From the IMG/VR virus record IMGVR_UViG_3300042691_026427, positions 85,249-149,248 of that record: a stretch of DNA of 64,000 bases; one strand, written 5' to 3'. Made by a program: the position numbers and the translations under genes. This document shows positions 27,427 through 35,662 of the stretch, piece after piece. This DNA comes from a virus. The number at the start of each line of letters is the position of its first letter. Position 1 is the stretch's first letter. Below the pieces are notes generated by a model. The model was not told where the DNA came from, searched no databases, and saw nothing but the letters and a program-made list of their open reading frames with translations.

Positions 27427-28475
27427 TAGTTATATTTTAACACATTTTCTTCGTCGAGTCTATTAAAAAATTCTCTAAACAGACATTCGTCATTGCGTTC
27501 CAATTTTGCCCAATCAGCTTGCACAAAACATCTAAATGAGCAACGATCAAACCATTTACATCCCAAGCATTTGTTGCGTTCAAGATGCGCTTCTATAATA
27601 TTGCTGTTAGAAGAAAAATTAACCGGAGTTAGAAAATCTTCAGGCTCTGTCTTTACATAACGACAAGTTACTTCTCTACCTGACGGAAGTATAGTAGTCT
27701 TGTTCATCGAATAACAAGTCATCTTATTACGACTGTTTTCCAATAGATCTTTTACGGGATAAATGTTGGGATAATTCTTGGCAATATACATCATACAATC
27801 CAACATTTCCTGTTCACTAGGCATCATCTTATCTGCAGACAATTCTGGAACATAATAATCAAAATACAATGTATATTTTTTATACAGTGTATCTATAAAA
27901 AATTTGTCTTGGTTGCGTAATATCTTTCTAATAGCCGGAGCAGTGAGTACAAATCCAATAACAGTGATCCAATCTCCAAATATTTTTAAGTTATTTTCAA
28001 ATTGTAATGATCTGTTTAAATTAAAACCTCTGCCTGCAAAGTCATAAGATGTCGAGATATATGCATTATTTCCCACAGCTCGCATACGAGTTATTAAGTC
28101 AATTACACGTTGACTCTTGTTGAATATCAAATTAGTTACCCAATTAAATCTAACAATCTTGTTGTTGAGGTTAACCCAATCATTTATTTTTGAATAGAAT
28201 TCCCAATAAGATTCAAATGTGTTATCTGGCACTAGATCATTAAAAATCTCTCCACCCATGACGTTTACAATATGGGAATCCTTATCAGATGCCGTCATGA
28301 AATCTATAACTTGCTGAGCCTTATCAACAATACTGTTAAGTTCCATTCCTTCTGTAGAATCGTGATCTTGTCCGCAAAATGCACAACTTAGATTGCAAAA
28401 TTCAAATAGATGCAACTCGATTTCAGATGAATCGGGTACCTTATCTCTTAATACATGTTTTAGAAAATCACTCAT
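27426..28475 (-). CDS. Radical SAM protein with SPASM-like C-terminus (349 aa)
   Basis: The cluster motif is CNLSCAFCGQDHD (Cys27, 31, 34). SAM-binding glycines are in IVNVMGGEIFN, and a barrel strand reads YISTSYDFAG. The C-terminal part has KMTCYSMNKT, GREVTCRYV, KCLGCKWFDRCSFRC and ECLFRE, the cysteine pattern of a SPASM domain. The start overlaps the 137-residue gene by 8 nt. It resembles the 321-residue enzyme in the DFCY/AFCG layout and Asp-rich strand, and both lack a clear GGEP. Confidence 0.85.
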   Translation of the reverse strand: MSDFLKHVLRDKVPDSSEIELHLFEFCNLSCAFCGQDHDSTEGMELNSIVDKAQQVIDFMTASDKDSHIVNVMGGEIFNDLVPDNTFESYWEFYSKINDWVNLNNKIVRFNWVTNLIFNKSQRVIDLITRMRAVGNNAYISTSYDFAGRGFNLNRSLQFENNLKIFGDWITVIGFVLTAPAIRKILRNQDKFFIDTLYKKYTLYFDYYVPELSADKMMPSEQEMLDCMMYIAKNYPNIYPVKDLLENSRNKMTCYSMNKTTILPSGREVTCRYVKTEPEDFLTPVNFSSNSNIIEAHLERNKCLGCKWFDRCSFRCFVQADWAKLERNDECLFREFFNRLDEENVLKYN

Positions 28476-28881
28476 ATATATGTTCCTGTGTCACGTTGTC
28501 TATATTAAAATCTTTTGATAATTCAAAACAATATTTAGGCGACGTCTTAACATGGACCACTGCCAGTTTAAATTCATTCGACCATTTCTCTTCTTTATTC
28601 ATAGACGACGTTAATATTTTAAACAACTCCTCCATAGAAGTTATTCCTAGTTCTTCTGTTAGATATAGAATATTATTATCTATTAATCTAAATTCCATTG
28701 TTAACGGATAGTAGTATCGACAATTGTACTCGTATATTACAATAACAGATACAGGAAACAAGGCTTTCTTAAAATATGAATACTCTGTTACTGCTTTGGC
28801 ATTATCTATAGCAGTAATAGTGCATGATATTTCTATGTCTGTATTTTTTCTAATAAACACATCATCTGTAGATTGTAACAT
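28468..28881 (-). CDS. Unknown small partner protein (137 aa)
   Basis: A beta-rich N-terminal half (IEISCTITAIDNAK, VSVIVIYEYNCRYYYPL) followed by a helical C-terminal half. It is joined to the 310-residue gene by a TAATG overlap and to the next radical SAM gene by an 8-nt overlap. Size and position would suit a peptide-recognition or adaptor protein, as small partner proteins often accompany radical SAM maturases, but no RRE-type motif could be identified by eye. Confidence 0.6.
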   Translation of the reverse strand: MLQSTDDVFIRKNTDIEISCTITAIDNAKAVTEYSYFKKALFPVSVIVIYEYNCRYYYPLTMEFRLIDNNILYLTEELGITSMEELFKILTSSMNKEEKWSNEFKLAVVHVKTSPKYCFELSKDFNIDNVTQEHIYE

Positions 28882-29813
28882 TATCTCACCTCAAACATTT
28901 TATATATAGCGTTTGGATTATCACTGTGTTTATATGCCCAATAGACTTTGCTCACAAACGTGCAGATTGCATTTTTGCCCAACGAATCTGATAGATAGGT
29001 AATCCTACAATCATTGCCTAGATCTCTATATAGTAGTTCTTCATATTGTTCTGCATATATAAGAGAAACAGGTTCTAAATAACTATCAACGCCAGCAGCA
29101 TCTCTGTGAGCTATTGCATGATTATTAAATATTTTGATCATTTCTTTATAGTCAGGGAACAGTTTTCTTAATGCATGTTCGACATTAACATTGTTATGGT
29201 CAAAATCATAACCTAATATAAAATACCAGTCATTGTGATCTAGCATTTTTTTCGGAATATCAGAAAGTCGACTGGTTGAAAATTCTAAATCAGTTCCTGT
29301 AATATAATGAGCATTAAAAATGTCTCTCTTCATATCAGTTGCATACATTTGAAGTTCTTGAGATAACAATGACCAACAACAGAATTTAACGTATTCTAAT
29401 AGTTTAGTTTTTCCCAAACCGCTTAATAGAAAGTTTGGTAATAAAAACTCGTAACCTAAATTGTCAATTGACAATTCTTCTAGACAAGAAATCTTATTAT
29501 AATCTGTTTGGAAGATATCAACATATTTTTCTAAATTACTTTTTTCGTTATTCAAAGATAAATTTAAGAAGTATAACTCAAACAAATTGGTTAAGTTTTC
29601 TTTGCTGTTATCTTTTAATATATTTGAAAAAAAATCTCTAAAAATAGTTACAAACTGTTCTTCACTGCAATTAATCTTTATACTCTTTTCTTGGAATAAT
29701 AATGTTTGCCAAAAAGCATCACTATTCTTTCCCAAAAGGTTGTCAGCAGATATTGTTGAATCATAATCAGATTTACAACGTGTTAACCAAACATTGTTGA
29801 ATAATCTTATCAT
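28881..29813 (-). CDS. Unknown partner protein, paralogue of the 350-aa protein (310 aa)
   Basis: It aligns with the 35663-36715 protein in several places: MIRLFNNVWL against MFHLFKRAYL; LGYEFLLPNFLLSG against VSFEYLLPDYLYHG; and EQYEELLYRDLGNDCRITYL against EDWEGLLHRDINRNFGCLYT. The two therefore share ancestry and probably a role. No known domain, no metal motif. It lies in the second radical SAM module (383+367 aa enzymes), as its relative lies in the first. A substrate-binding or scaffold role is possible. Confidence 0.7.
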   Translation of the reverse strand: MIRLFNNVWLTRCKSDYDSTISADNLLGKNSDAFWQTLLFQEKSIKINCSEEQFVTIFRDFFSNILKDNSKENLTNLFELYFLNLSLNNEKSNLEKYVDIFQTDYNKISCLEELSIDNLGYEFLLPNFLLSGLGKTKLLEYVKFCCWSLLSQELQMYATDMKRDIFNAHYITGTDLEFSTSRLSDIPKKMLDHNDWYFILGYDFDHNNVNVEHALRKLFPDYKEMIKIFNNHAIAHRDAAGVDSYLEPVSLIYAEQYEELLYRDLGNDCRITYLSDSLGKNAICTFVSKVYWAYKHSDNPNAIYKMFEVR

Positions 29814-30553
29814 AATTTACAAACTTCAGACAATAAAATATCTTTTGCCCATCTAATAGGAATATGTTTAGATACATCTCTATTAGATGCAATAACTAGT
29901 GAGTTATCATGAGCCAATAAGCATTCTTCTACAGTACGATCTGACATAGTTAATGTGCCAATATCTTTTTCAAAACTTAATGCTGCTACTAAATTTGCGT
30001 AATTGAATAGTTTATATAAGTTTTCTCCATATATATTTTCTACATACTGTTTTATTTCTAGGAAGTTTATGGGCACAGCTAGAGTATGTGTATCTCTTAG
30101 CATATCGTATCCCATTAATAACTGATCACTAGTAAATCTTATCAATGATCCCATAAAGAAATATGTAGTGTTCTGTTCAATTGACTTCACGGGCTTATCT
30201 ATTTCAAGGAGTGCAATATCGAACTGAGACGCACTGGTCATCCACTTTAAATATCCTTGGTCAATAATTTCGTATACTGCACTATCAGACCTAGATTTAT
30301 TACGACTGTCTAGAGTACTGTGACGAATTTTACAATAAGATACCCAGTCTGATCTAGAATAGCGTAATCCAGTAGCTAGTTGACCAAAATAAACAGACAA
30401 CATTCCACTTATCGACAAGTGTCCTGGCTCATAATTTCTATCACCTAATGTAAATCTATAAAATCCTGGAAAGAAATCCCCAGAAGATAAAATTACCTTT
30501 GCAAATTCTTCGTCTGTAATATCTCTAGCTAGATATATTAAATCAATTGCCAT
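29810..30553 (-). CDS. Unknown protein in second radical SAM module (247 aa)
   Basis: Starts MAIDLIYLARDITDEEFAK and has no recognised domain. Helical stretches alternate with aromatic strands (NTTYFFMGSLIRFTSDQL). It overlaps the radical SAM gene upstream by 11 nt and the 310-residue gene downstream by 4 nt (ATGA), so it is a fixed member of the module. No counterpart is obvious in the first module. Confidence 0.6.
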   Translation of the reverse strand: MAIDLIYLARDITDEEFAKVILSSGDFFPGFYRFTLGDRNYEPGHLSISGMLSVYFGQLATGLRYSRSDWVSYCKIRHSTLDSRNKSRSDSAVYEIIDQGYLKWMTSASQFDIALLEIDKPVKSIEQNTTYFFMGSLIRFTSDQLLMGYDMLRDTHTLAVPINFLEIKQYVENIYGENLYKLFNYANLVAALSFEKDIGTLTMSDRTVEECLLAHDNSLVIASNRDVSKHIPIRWAKDILLSEVCKL

Positions 30554-31646
30554 ACGGAAGTGTACCCATTGCGTTTACTACTTCAAGGGCATTCTTTGCA
30601 ACTAGACAATCTTTTACATTATGAACATCCATTAGATGCAAAATACCACGATCAACACACGATCCTAAGAAAGGGCAGTCACCACATTCAGTCTTATCTC
30701 CGACATTAGAATACTGTGCTAATTGAACTGTCTGTTCAAAATTTTCAAAGTCTGTAGCGTGATGATTAGGTGTTGGAATTTTTAAGTCATCAATAAAACT
30801 AGCATATCGTTCATACAGTAATGGTGAGTAATAAAATTCTCCATTCTTCCAATTGTATTGTTTTTCAACTAGCGAATCAGATAGTCGTCCAAACGAAAAT
30901 CTTAGATAGTTATTTTTTTCATTAGTTACTACAGAATCATTAAACATTTTTTTAATTCGTTCTGCTGAATTAAAAAATTCTTCTGTAGTTAATTTCTCGT
31001 CTTTTCTTCCAAAAGAAAAATTAAAATCAATTGTGGTTTCGAATAAATGATTTACTCTCTTGTGTAGGTAATCATAATTTTTTAAGAGATCAGATATTTT
31101 AGTATTATCATAGTCGTAAACGTTCATAATGCCAAATGATCTTAGCTTTGTAGGCCAGTTCATCAATCGAATTACTTCTTCTTGATTTTTCTTAATTGTT
31201 TCTAAGTATTTGTCATTTTCTATCTGTTCAGGTTCGATAATGACATTGATTTCTAATTCGAGATTTGAATAATGATCTCTCAACACATCGGCAATTAAAC
31301 TGGCCTTGCTGATGTCTAAGTAAGTTGTTTGAAAAGATAATCTTTTAAATTTATTGAATATCTCTATAATTCTCTTGTCTGTTAGTAATGCATATGCATT
31401 TTTTGCTGAAAGGAAATCAGTAGGGCCAACAAATGCAATGAACGGACTGTAATAATTGCCAGTGTTAAATGAATTTAAAACATTTTTTAAATCTTCATAG
31501 TGTGCATCTGTAAGAGGTTCTGCACCTTCTTTGTTTACATGACATCCTTTGCAATTCCACTGACAGCCATTTAATAATTCAAAATTTAAATTAAAATAAA
31601 ATGTATAGGAATCATTTAAATTACCAGAAGCAAGATAGGCATCCAT
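30543..31646 (-). CDS. Radical SAM protein, second enzyme of pair 2 (367 aa)
   Basis: The cluster motif CQWNCKGCHVN (Cys28, 32, 35) is followed by IAFVGPTDFLSAKN in place of a GGEP motif, and the C-terminus has CGDCPFLGSCVDRG then DCLVAKN, a short auxiliary-cluster region. It pairs with the 333-residue enzyme of module 1: both have the NGC/NDC-x3-C-x2-C start, a PTDFL/PTDIF motif at the SAM site and CxxCxxxxxCxxxG near the end. It starts directly after the 239-residue gene. Confidence 0.85.
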   Translation of the reverse strand: MDAYLASGNLNDSYTFYFNLNFELLNGCQWNCKGCHVNKEGAEPLTDAHYEDLKNVLNSFNTGNYYSPFIAFVGPTDFLSAKNAYALLTDKRIIEIFNKFKRLSFQTTYLDISKASLIADVLRDHYSNLELEINVIIEPEQIENDKYLETIKKNQEEVIRLMNWPTKLRSFGIMNVYDYDNTKISDLLKNYDYLHKRVNHLFETTIDFNFSFGRKDEKLTTEEFFNSAERIKKMFNDSVVTNEKNNYLRFSFGRLSDSLVEKQYNWKNGEFYYSPLLYERYASFIDDLKIPTPNHHATDFENFEQTVQLAQYSNVGDKTECGDCPFLGSCVDRGILHLMDVHNVKDCLVAKNALEVVNAMGTLPYGN

Positions 31647-32366
31647 TTATTCTACTCCAAATACTTCTTCCGGATTTAGCGGAATTTCTTTGTTTATCAT
31701 TTGATACAATAAGGGAACAAACATATTTAAATCATTATTATAGTAGTCAAATAACGATTTTCCCTTAAACATGTGTGCTTCAAATTGTTGAGTAAAATAC
31801 GTTAAACTTAAAGGTCTGTCTACTGAAAAGTATATTTCTAAAAAGCCTGGCAAACTAAAAAGATTAACAACATTTAATCCAACATAATGGGGATCATCAA
31901 TATTTTCAAAGTTCTCTTTAACATTAAGTTCTGCGTTTAAGTCTTCAAAACTTTTAATTAGAAACAACATAGTAGAATCAATAAAATGAATCCAACGACC
32001 TACTAAACTTTCATTCTTAGTAATAAATTCTTCACACTCTTCTTTGGATAGCAAGCTCTTTCCATAATTTGCATCAGGATAAATGGCTTGTAAGATAATT
32101 TGAGCCGCAGCAACATTCAGATATGCAATGTTCGAAACACTGTTCCCCCCAAAATAAGCTTCAATTAATTCAAACTTTTGTTCTTTGGTTACTGACTCAT
32201 TTAGAACCAAGTCAGAAGGAATATCTAAATTTGAGAGGTATACTAACAGTACTTTTCCTTGAATTTTTGACTGTTGGTAATCTACCATAAAGAATGTATT
32301 TTTATCTTTAAAGTACTCTTTGATTTGATCAATTGGTATTGGTGCAATCGTCTGAACGTAATTCAT
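31647..32366 (-). CDS. Unknown protein between the two enzymes of pair 2 (239 aa)
   Basis: No recognised domain. N-terminal half has hydrophobic strands (GKVLLVYLSNLDI), the middle is helical (EFITKNESLVGRWIHFIDST), and the C-terminus is aromatic and acidic. It overlaps the 383-residue radical SAM gene by 38 nt and abuts the 367-residue enzyme gene. It could be the substrate or a leader-binding partner of pair 2, but it has no Cys/His-rich tail like the 220-residue protein of module 1. Confidence 0.6.
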   Translation of the reverse strand: MNYVQTIAPIPIDQIKEYFKDKNTFFMVDYQQSKIQGKVLLVYLSNLDIPSDLVLNESVTKEQKFELIEAYFGGNSVSNIAYLNVAAAQIILQAIYPDANYGKSLLSKEECEEFITKNESLVGRWIHFIDSTMLFLIKSFEDLNAELNVKENFENIDDPHYVGLNVVNLFSLPGFLEIYFSVDRPLSLTYFTQQFEAHMFKGKSLFDYYNNDLNMFVPLLYQMINKEIPLNPEEVFGVE

Positions 32367-33480
32367 TATAATTTTTCCTAAGTTCTGTTAAATTTTGTTT
32401 TGCTTTTGTTTCGTATAGTTGTATAAAGGTAGATTTGTTATTTCTAATCCTCGATATAACTTTTTTCGACAACGGGCATTCATCGCTGTCATCAAACAGA
32501 CTTGCATCACAATTTCCGCCGCAAATATCATAATGTTCACATGTGAAGCACATTTCATGTTGTGTCATTTCGGCTAATTTATTTATAATGACATCTACGG
32601 CCTTGGTTTGAAATGTATCCCAGTCGTTTACCATTTCATCAACTGTAGATACAGGTTCAACATAAGTCTTGTCGGGGCAAAATCCAACAGTACCATTTGG
32701 ATTTAACGTAAATGTTCTTTTATCGCAACAATTACATTTACAATCAAACATTTGACCGCTCAATAGAGTTTTGGTGAATAGATCTACTTGTGGTAAGCAC
32801 CAAGTAGTTTCATTATGTTGGTAATATTCAACCAAAGTATCTAACCAATTTGCCCATTTGATATTATTTGGTTTTAAACTTCTTGTCTGTTCATCAAACG
32901 TAGTGAGCAATTCAAAGTCTATAGAATCAACTCCATCAAATAGTTTTACAATTTCGAGAGGATCATAATTTAAAAGATATTTCTGTGCTGTGATAGATAT
33001 ATGCACTTTTATACCTGCATCTATTAATTTTTTTAAATTACCAAAGAATAAATCTTCTTGCTCATGTTTTTTATTAATTGCAATAGATCCAAATCTTATA
33101 TCAGCGTCCCAACTTACTCCAATAGTTGATCTATATTCATCCTTAATAAATTGAATAAATGTATCGTCTACCTTATAGAGTAAATTGGTTTGGGGTACAA
33201 TGTCCATCGGCATTGAGCCAAAAGTATTTCTTATTATTTCATTTACTTTAACTAAATGTTCGTAAGGTGATAAAAATGTCTCGCCACCATGTATGTAAAA
33301 AGTAGCCTTGGCAGGATCAACATTTTTTTTAATTGAGGTTAGAAATTTTTCAATGTAACCTAAATCAGTAAGCATATAGGGATCTTTGTCTCCTAATGTA
33401 AAACAGTGAGTACAATTTAAATTGCAACCCTGTATCACTCTTAGATAGATTACATTGAATTCGTTTGAAAAAACGTTCAT
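32329..33480 (-). CDS. Radical SAM/SPASM enzyme, first enzyme of pair 2 (383 aa)
   Basis: CNLNCTHCFT (Cys19, 23, 26) and FYIHGGETFLSP (SAM site) are followed by the barrel strand IGVSWDADIRFGS and a SPASM domain: CKCNCCDKR, GTVGFCPDK, MCFTCEHYDICGGNCDAS and ECPLSK. It is clearly a paralogue of the 351-residue enzyme of module 1 (shared CNLNCxHCFT, HGGExFL, SWDxDIRF and TLNxxGTxxxCP). SPASM enzymes of this layout act on ribosomally made peptides. It overlaps the methyltransferase gene by 4 nt. Confidence 0.9.
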   Translation of the reverse strand: MNVFSNEFNVIYLRVIQGCNLNCTHCFTLGDKDPYMLTDLGYIEKFLTSIKKNVDPAKATFYIHGGETFLSPYEHLVKVNEIIRNTFGSMPMDIVPQTNLLYKVDDTFIQFIKDEYRSTIGVSWDADIRFGSIAINKKHEQEDLFFGNLKKLIDAGIKVHISITAQKYLLNYDPLEIVKLFDGVDSIDFELLTTFDEQTRSLKPNNIKWANWLDTLVEYYQHNETTWCLPQVDLFTKTLLSGQMFDCKCNCCDKRTFTLNPNGTVGFCPDKTYVEPVSTVDEMVNDWDTFQTKAVDVIINKLAEMTQHEMCFTCEHYDICGGNCDASLFDDSDECPLSKKVISRIRNNKSTFIQLYETKAKQNLTELRKNYNELRSDDCTNTN

Positions 33481-34349
33481 AACTTCGGCTTGCTTGCCAC
33501 AATAAAATAATAGTTAAGTTTATTGTTTTTATGATTTTCTATAAAATATTCTTCAATGCCACTTTTAAGTTCCCACTGAGATCTCAATTCCCAATAAGGT
33601 ACCAAATCTTTAGTTCTATCTTCAGTAAAAATTAAGTTTAAGCCTGAGTTAACTATTGCAGTTTCGTATTCATTAATACCATGCATGGTAGATGCGTAAT
33701 GATCGTTAATAGGTTCAATAAATTCATTAAAATTATTAGTGTCTAGATTGTCGTTAAAACACCAAGTGGCAATTACAAAGCGGCCACCGGGTTCTAAAAC
33801 TCTGTATACTTCCTTAAACAACATGTCAAGTTCTAATGCATATTGAGTAACTTCGCAGCAATATGCATGACTAAAAGTAGCATCAGCATAGGGAATACTT
33901 AGAAAATTAGCCTGTCTAACTTCTGCTCTATCTTGTAAATTTCTTTTTTCTATTTCGTCTTTACAAAAATTAGTTTGATACTCAGTTAAATTTACACCAT
34001 CGACTTTGACATTTGAAAACTTTTCTATAATCCTAAACATGGTGCCTCCGCGTCCGCAGCCCAAGTCAATGACTCGTTGTGGTGTACCAAATAGTTTATC
34101 AAACTGTAAAAATGTTATTAAGTGACTAGTCAGTTTGTTTTCTTGTCGTTGGACTTCTGCTGTAATTTCTTCTGTAGTTGCAGTAGTAGCATCTATTTCA
34201 GTAGGGCCTAAGCCAAAGTGATGATGAACAAAACCATCAACTGCTTGTAGCAAGTTTCTATCATTCTTTTTATTGTTATAATAATCAAATACCGCAGTAC
34301 TAAGCGTGTTTTGAGTTTGGGTATGATCGTTGTTAAATTTTGTATACAT
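33477..34349 (-). CDS. SAM-dependent methyltransferase resembling geranyl-diphosphate C-methyltransferases (290 aa)
   Basis: The fold motif is VIDLGCGRGGTMFRI, followed by DGVNLTEYQTNFC, a VLEPGGRFVIATW strand and the ending LVPYWELRSQW plus SGIEEYFIENH. The N-terminal DYYNNKKNDRNL...VHHHFGLG and this C-terminal PYWELR...GIEE.FI pattern match the actinobacterial geranyl diphosphate 2-C-methyltransferase group (makers of 2-methylisoborneol precursors), not the usual phage DNA or protein methylases. Length is normal for that group. The real substrate in a phage is unknown. It abuts the oxygenase-like gene and overlaps the next radical SAM gene by 4 nt. Confidence 0.8.
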   Translation of the reverse strand: MYTKFNNDHTQTQNTLSTAVFDYYNNKKNDRNLLQAVDGFVHHHFGLGPTEIDATTATTEEITAEVQRQENKLTSHLITFLQFDKLFGTPQRVIDLGCGRGGTMFRIIEKFSNVKVDGVNLTEYQTNFCKDEIEKRNLQDRAEVRQANFLSIPYADATFSHAYCCEVTQYALELDMLFKEVYRVLEPGGRFVIATWCFNDNLDTNNFNEFIEPINDHYASTMHGINEYETAIVNSGLNLIFTEDRTKDLVPYWELRSQWELKSGIEEYFIENHKNNKLNYYFIVASKPKL

Positions 34350-34970
34350 TTAAATTTCCAGTAGTGCTTTTGCGTCTGTTGCAAAAGAATATCGTGTGCC
34401 AATAAAAGGTTTTGCCCTATGCCAAACATCCGACGCCATTACTATCATAGTATACGGGATAGGAGCATATTTGTAAACCGGATTTAAATTTTCAGGCAAC
34501 CAAACATGTGATAACGGGTTTTCTTTTAAATCTTCATAGAATTCAAAACATCCGTTATCCATTCCAATAGTATCATCTTGTTTGATATATAATACTGTGG
34601 TCACGTCACCGATTTCATCTGCTCTTAAAAAAGGTTGCCAGTGACGATGTATACGTTGGCCTTGCCAACTGTTAGGAGTGTTGAGCCATGAATCCTTGTC
34701 TAGATAATAGTTCTGGCCTTTGCCAGCAAATCTAGGATGCACCGTATCTAGAAAATCAAAAATAATGCTGTCTATTACAGCTTCAAACATCTTCACTTCT
34801 GGTGTATTTGTTTCCCAGACGTTTAATTTGTTTTTTTCATCATCGGGTCCCAAAAAATACATTTGCGTATTGTCAATTAACGAATTACAAAATGGTTCTA
34901 TAAGTTCTTTGTAATCATTTAAATCATATATCATTGCATTAAAGTTAGGAACTTTAAATTTGTTTGTCAA
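34350..34970 (-). CDS. Probable 2OG-Fe(II) oxygenase-like protein (206 aa)
   Basis: Candidate metal and cosubstrate residues are in QRIHRHWQPFLRADEIGD, NGCFEFYED and VMASDVWHRAKPFIGTRYSF. The order His ... acidic ... DVWH ... TRYSF resembles prolyl-4-hydroxylase-like enzymes of T4-like phages (distal His then Arg). The first His-x-Asp pair is not clear, so the assignment is moderate. It abuts the methyltransferase and overlaps the 229-residue gene by 4 nt. If active, it would hydroxylate a partner in the same modification pathway. Confidence 0.5.
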   Translation of the reverse strand: MTNKFKVPNFNAMIYDLNDYKELIEPFCNSLIDNTQMYFLGPDDEKNKLNVWETNTPEVKMFEAVIDSIIFDFLDTVHPRFAGKGQNYYLDKDSWLNTPNSWQGQRIHRHWQPFLRADEIGDVTTVLYIKQDDTIGMDNGCFEFYEDLKENPLSHVWLPENLNPVYKYAPIPYTMIVMASDVWHRAKPFIGTRYSFATDAKALLEI

Positions 34971-35656
34971 TTTTGAACCTCATCAAATACAGTAGATTTC
35001 ATCAAGGGGTCGGCAGGATAGTAATATAACTTTAACTTCAATGGTTGATAGGTAGTTGCGTTATATGTCAAACCAAACACCTTCATAAAAGTAGTGTCTT
35101 TGCAAAATTCTTTAACAGATTCGATGAACGGAATTGGAAGATTATAAAAATTTGCAACTGTTTCAACATTTTGATGCATAAAATATAAATCTTTCTTTTC
35201 GGGATTAACGCTGATACCTTGTCCCCAGTGACTTAATATTTGACTTCCTGCAACTATCATCGGCTGTGTATGTTTCCACAGATCTAAATCATAAAATTTT
35301 GGAACCTGTTGTTTGCTATCTAAAAAATAATTGATACAATAATCGTCATGTGGTCTAACGATATTAATGTTAAATTTGTTGCAATCGATCCTTCCTCCGG
35401 AATATACAGCCATGAACTTGTGTTCGGTATAGTTTATACCATCTGCAGGTTGGAAACTAAATTGTTGCAATTTTTCTAAGTTCACACCTTCATTAAAGAT
35501 AGAACCCATAACATCAATATAGGCGAACAAATAATCGTCTGGAACTTTTTTAGAATTAAACAAGTTCTCTTCTACTTTGTTACCTACGATTGTTATCTCT
35601 TCGGCATGTTGATTTATTTCTTTGCTTATTTCTTTAAAAAAGTCAATACTATTCAT
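34967..35656 (-). CDS. Unknown protein in radical SAM operon (229 aa)
   Basis: No recognised domain. It has several aromatic strands (DDYLFAYIDVMGSIF, HKFMAVYSGGRIDCN, KLKLYYYPADP) and a run PHDDYCINYFLD. It sits 6 nt after the 350-residue partner gene and overlaps the oxygenase-like gene by 4 nt. A role as a partner or enzyme of the same system is likely from position only. Confidence 0.6.
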   Translation of the reverse strand: MNSIDFFKEISKEINQHAEEITIVGNKVEENLFNSKKVPDDYLFAYIDVMGSIFNEGVNLEKLQQFSFQPADGINYTEHKFMAVYSGGRIDCNKFNINIVRPHDDYCINYFLDSKQQVPKFYDLDLWKHTQPMIVAGSQILSHWGQGISVNPEKKDLYFMHQNVETVANFYNLPIPFIESVKEFCKDTTFMKVFGLTYNATTYQPLKLKLYYYPADPLMKSTVFDEVQN

Positions 35657-35662
35657 AGTACA

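Noticed and set aside
31647-32366. 239-aa protein as a tailed substrate of pair 2
   Set aside because: Its C-terminus is acidic and lacks Cys, His or Ser repeats, so I cannot support this beyond position.
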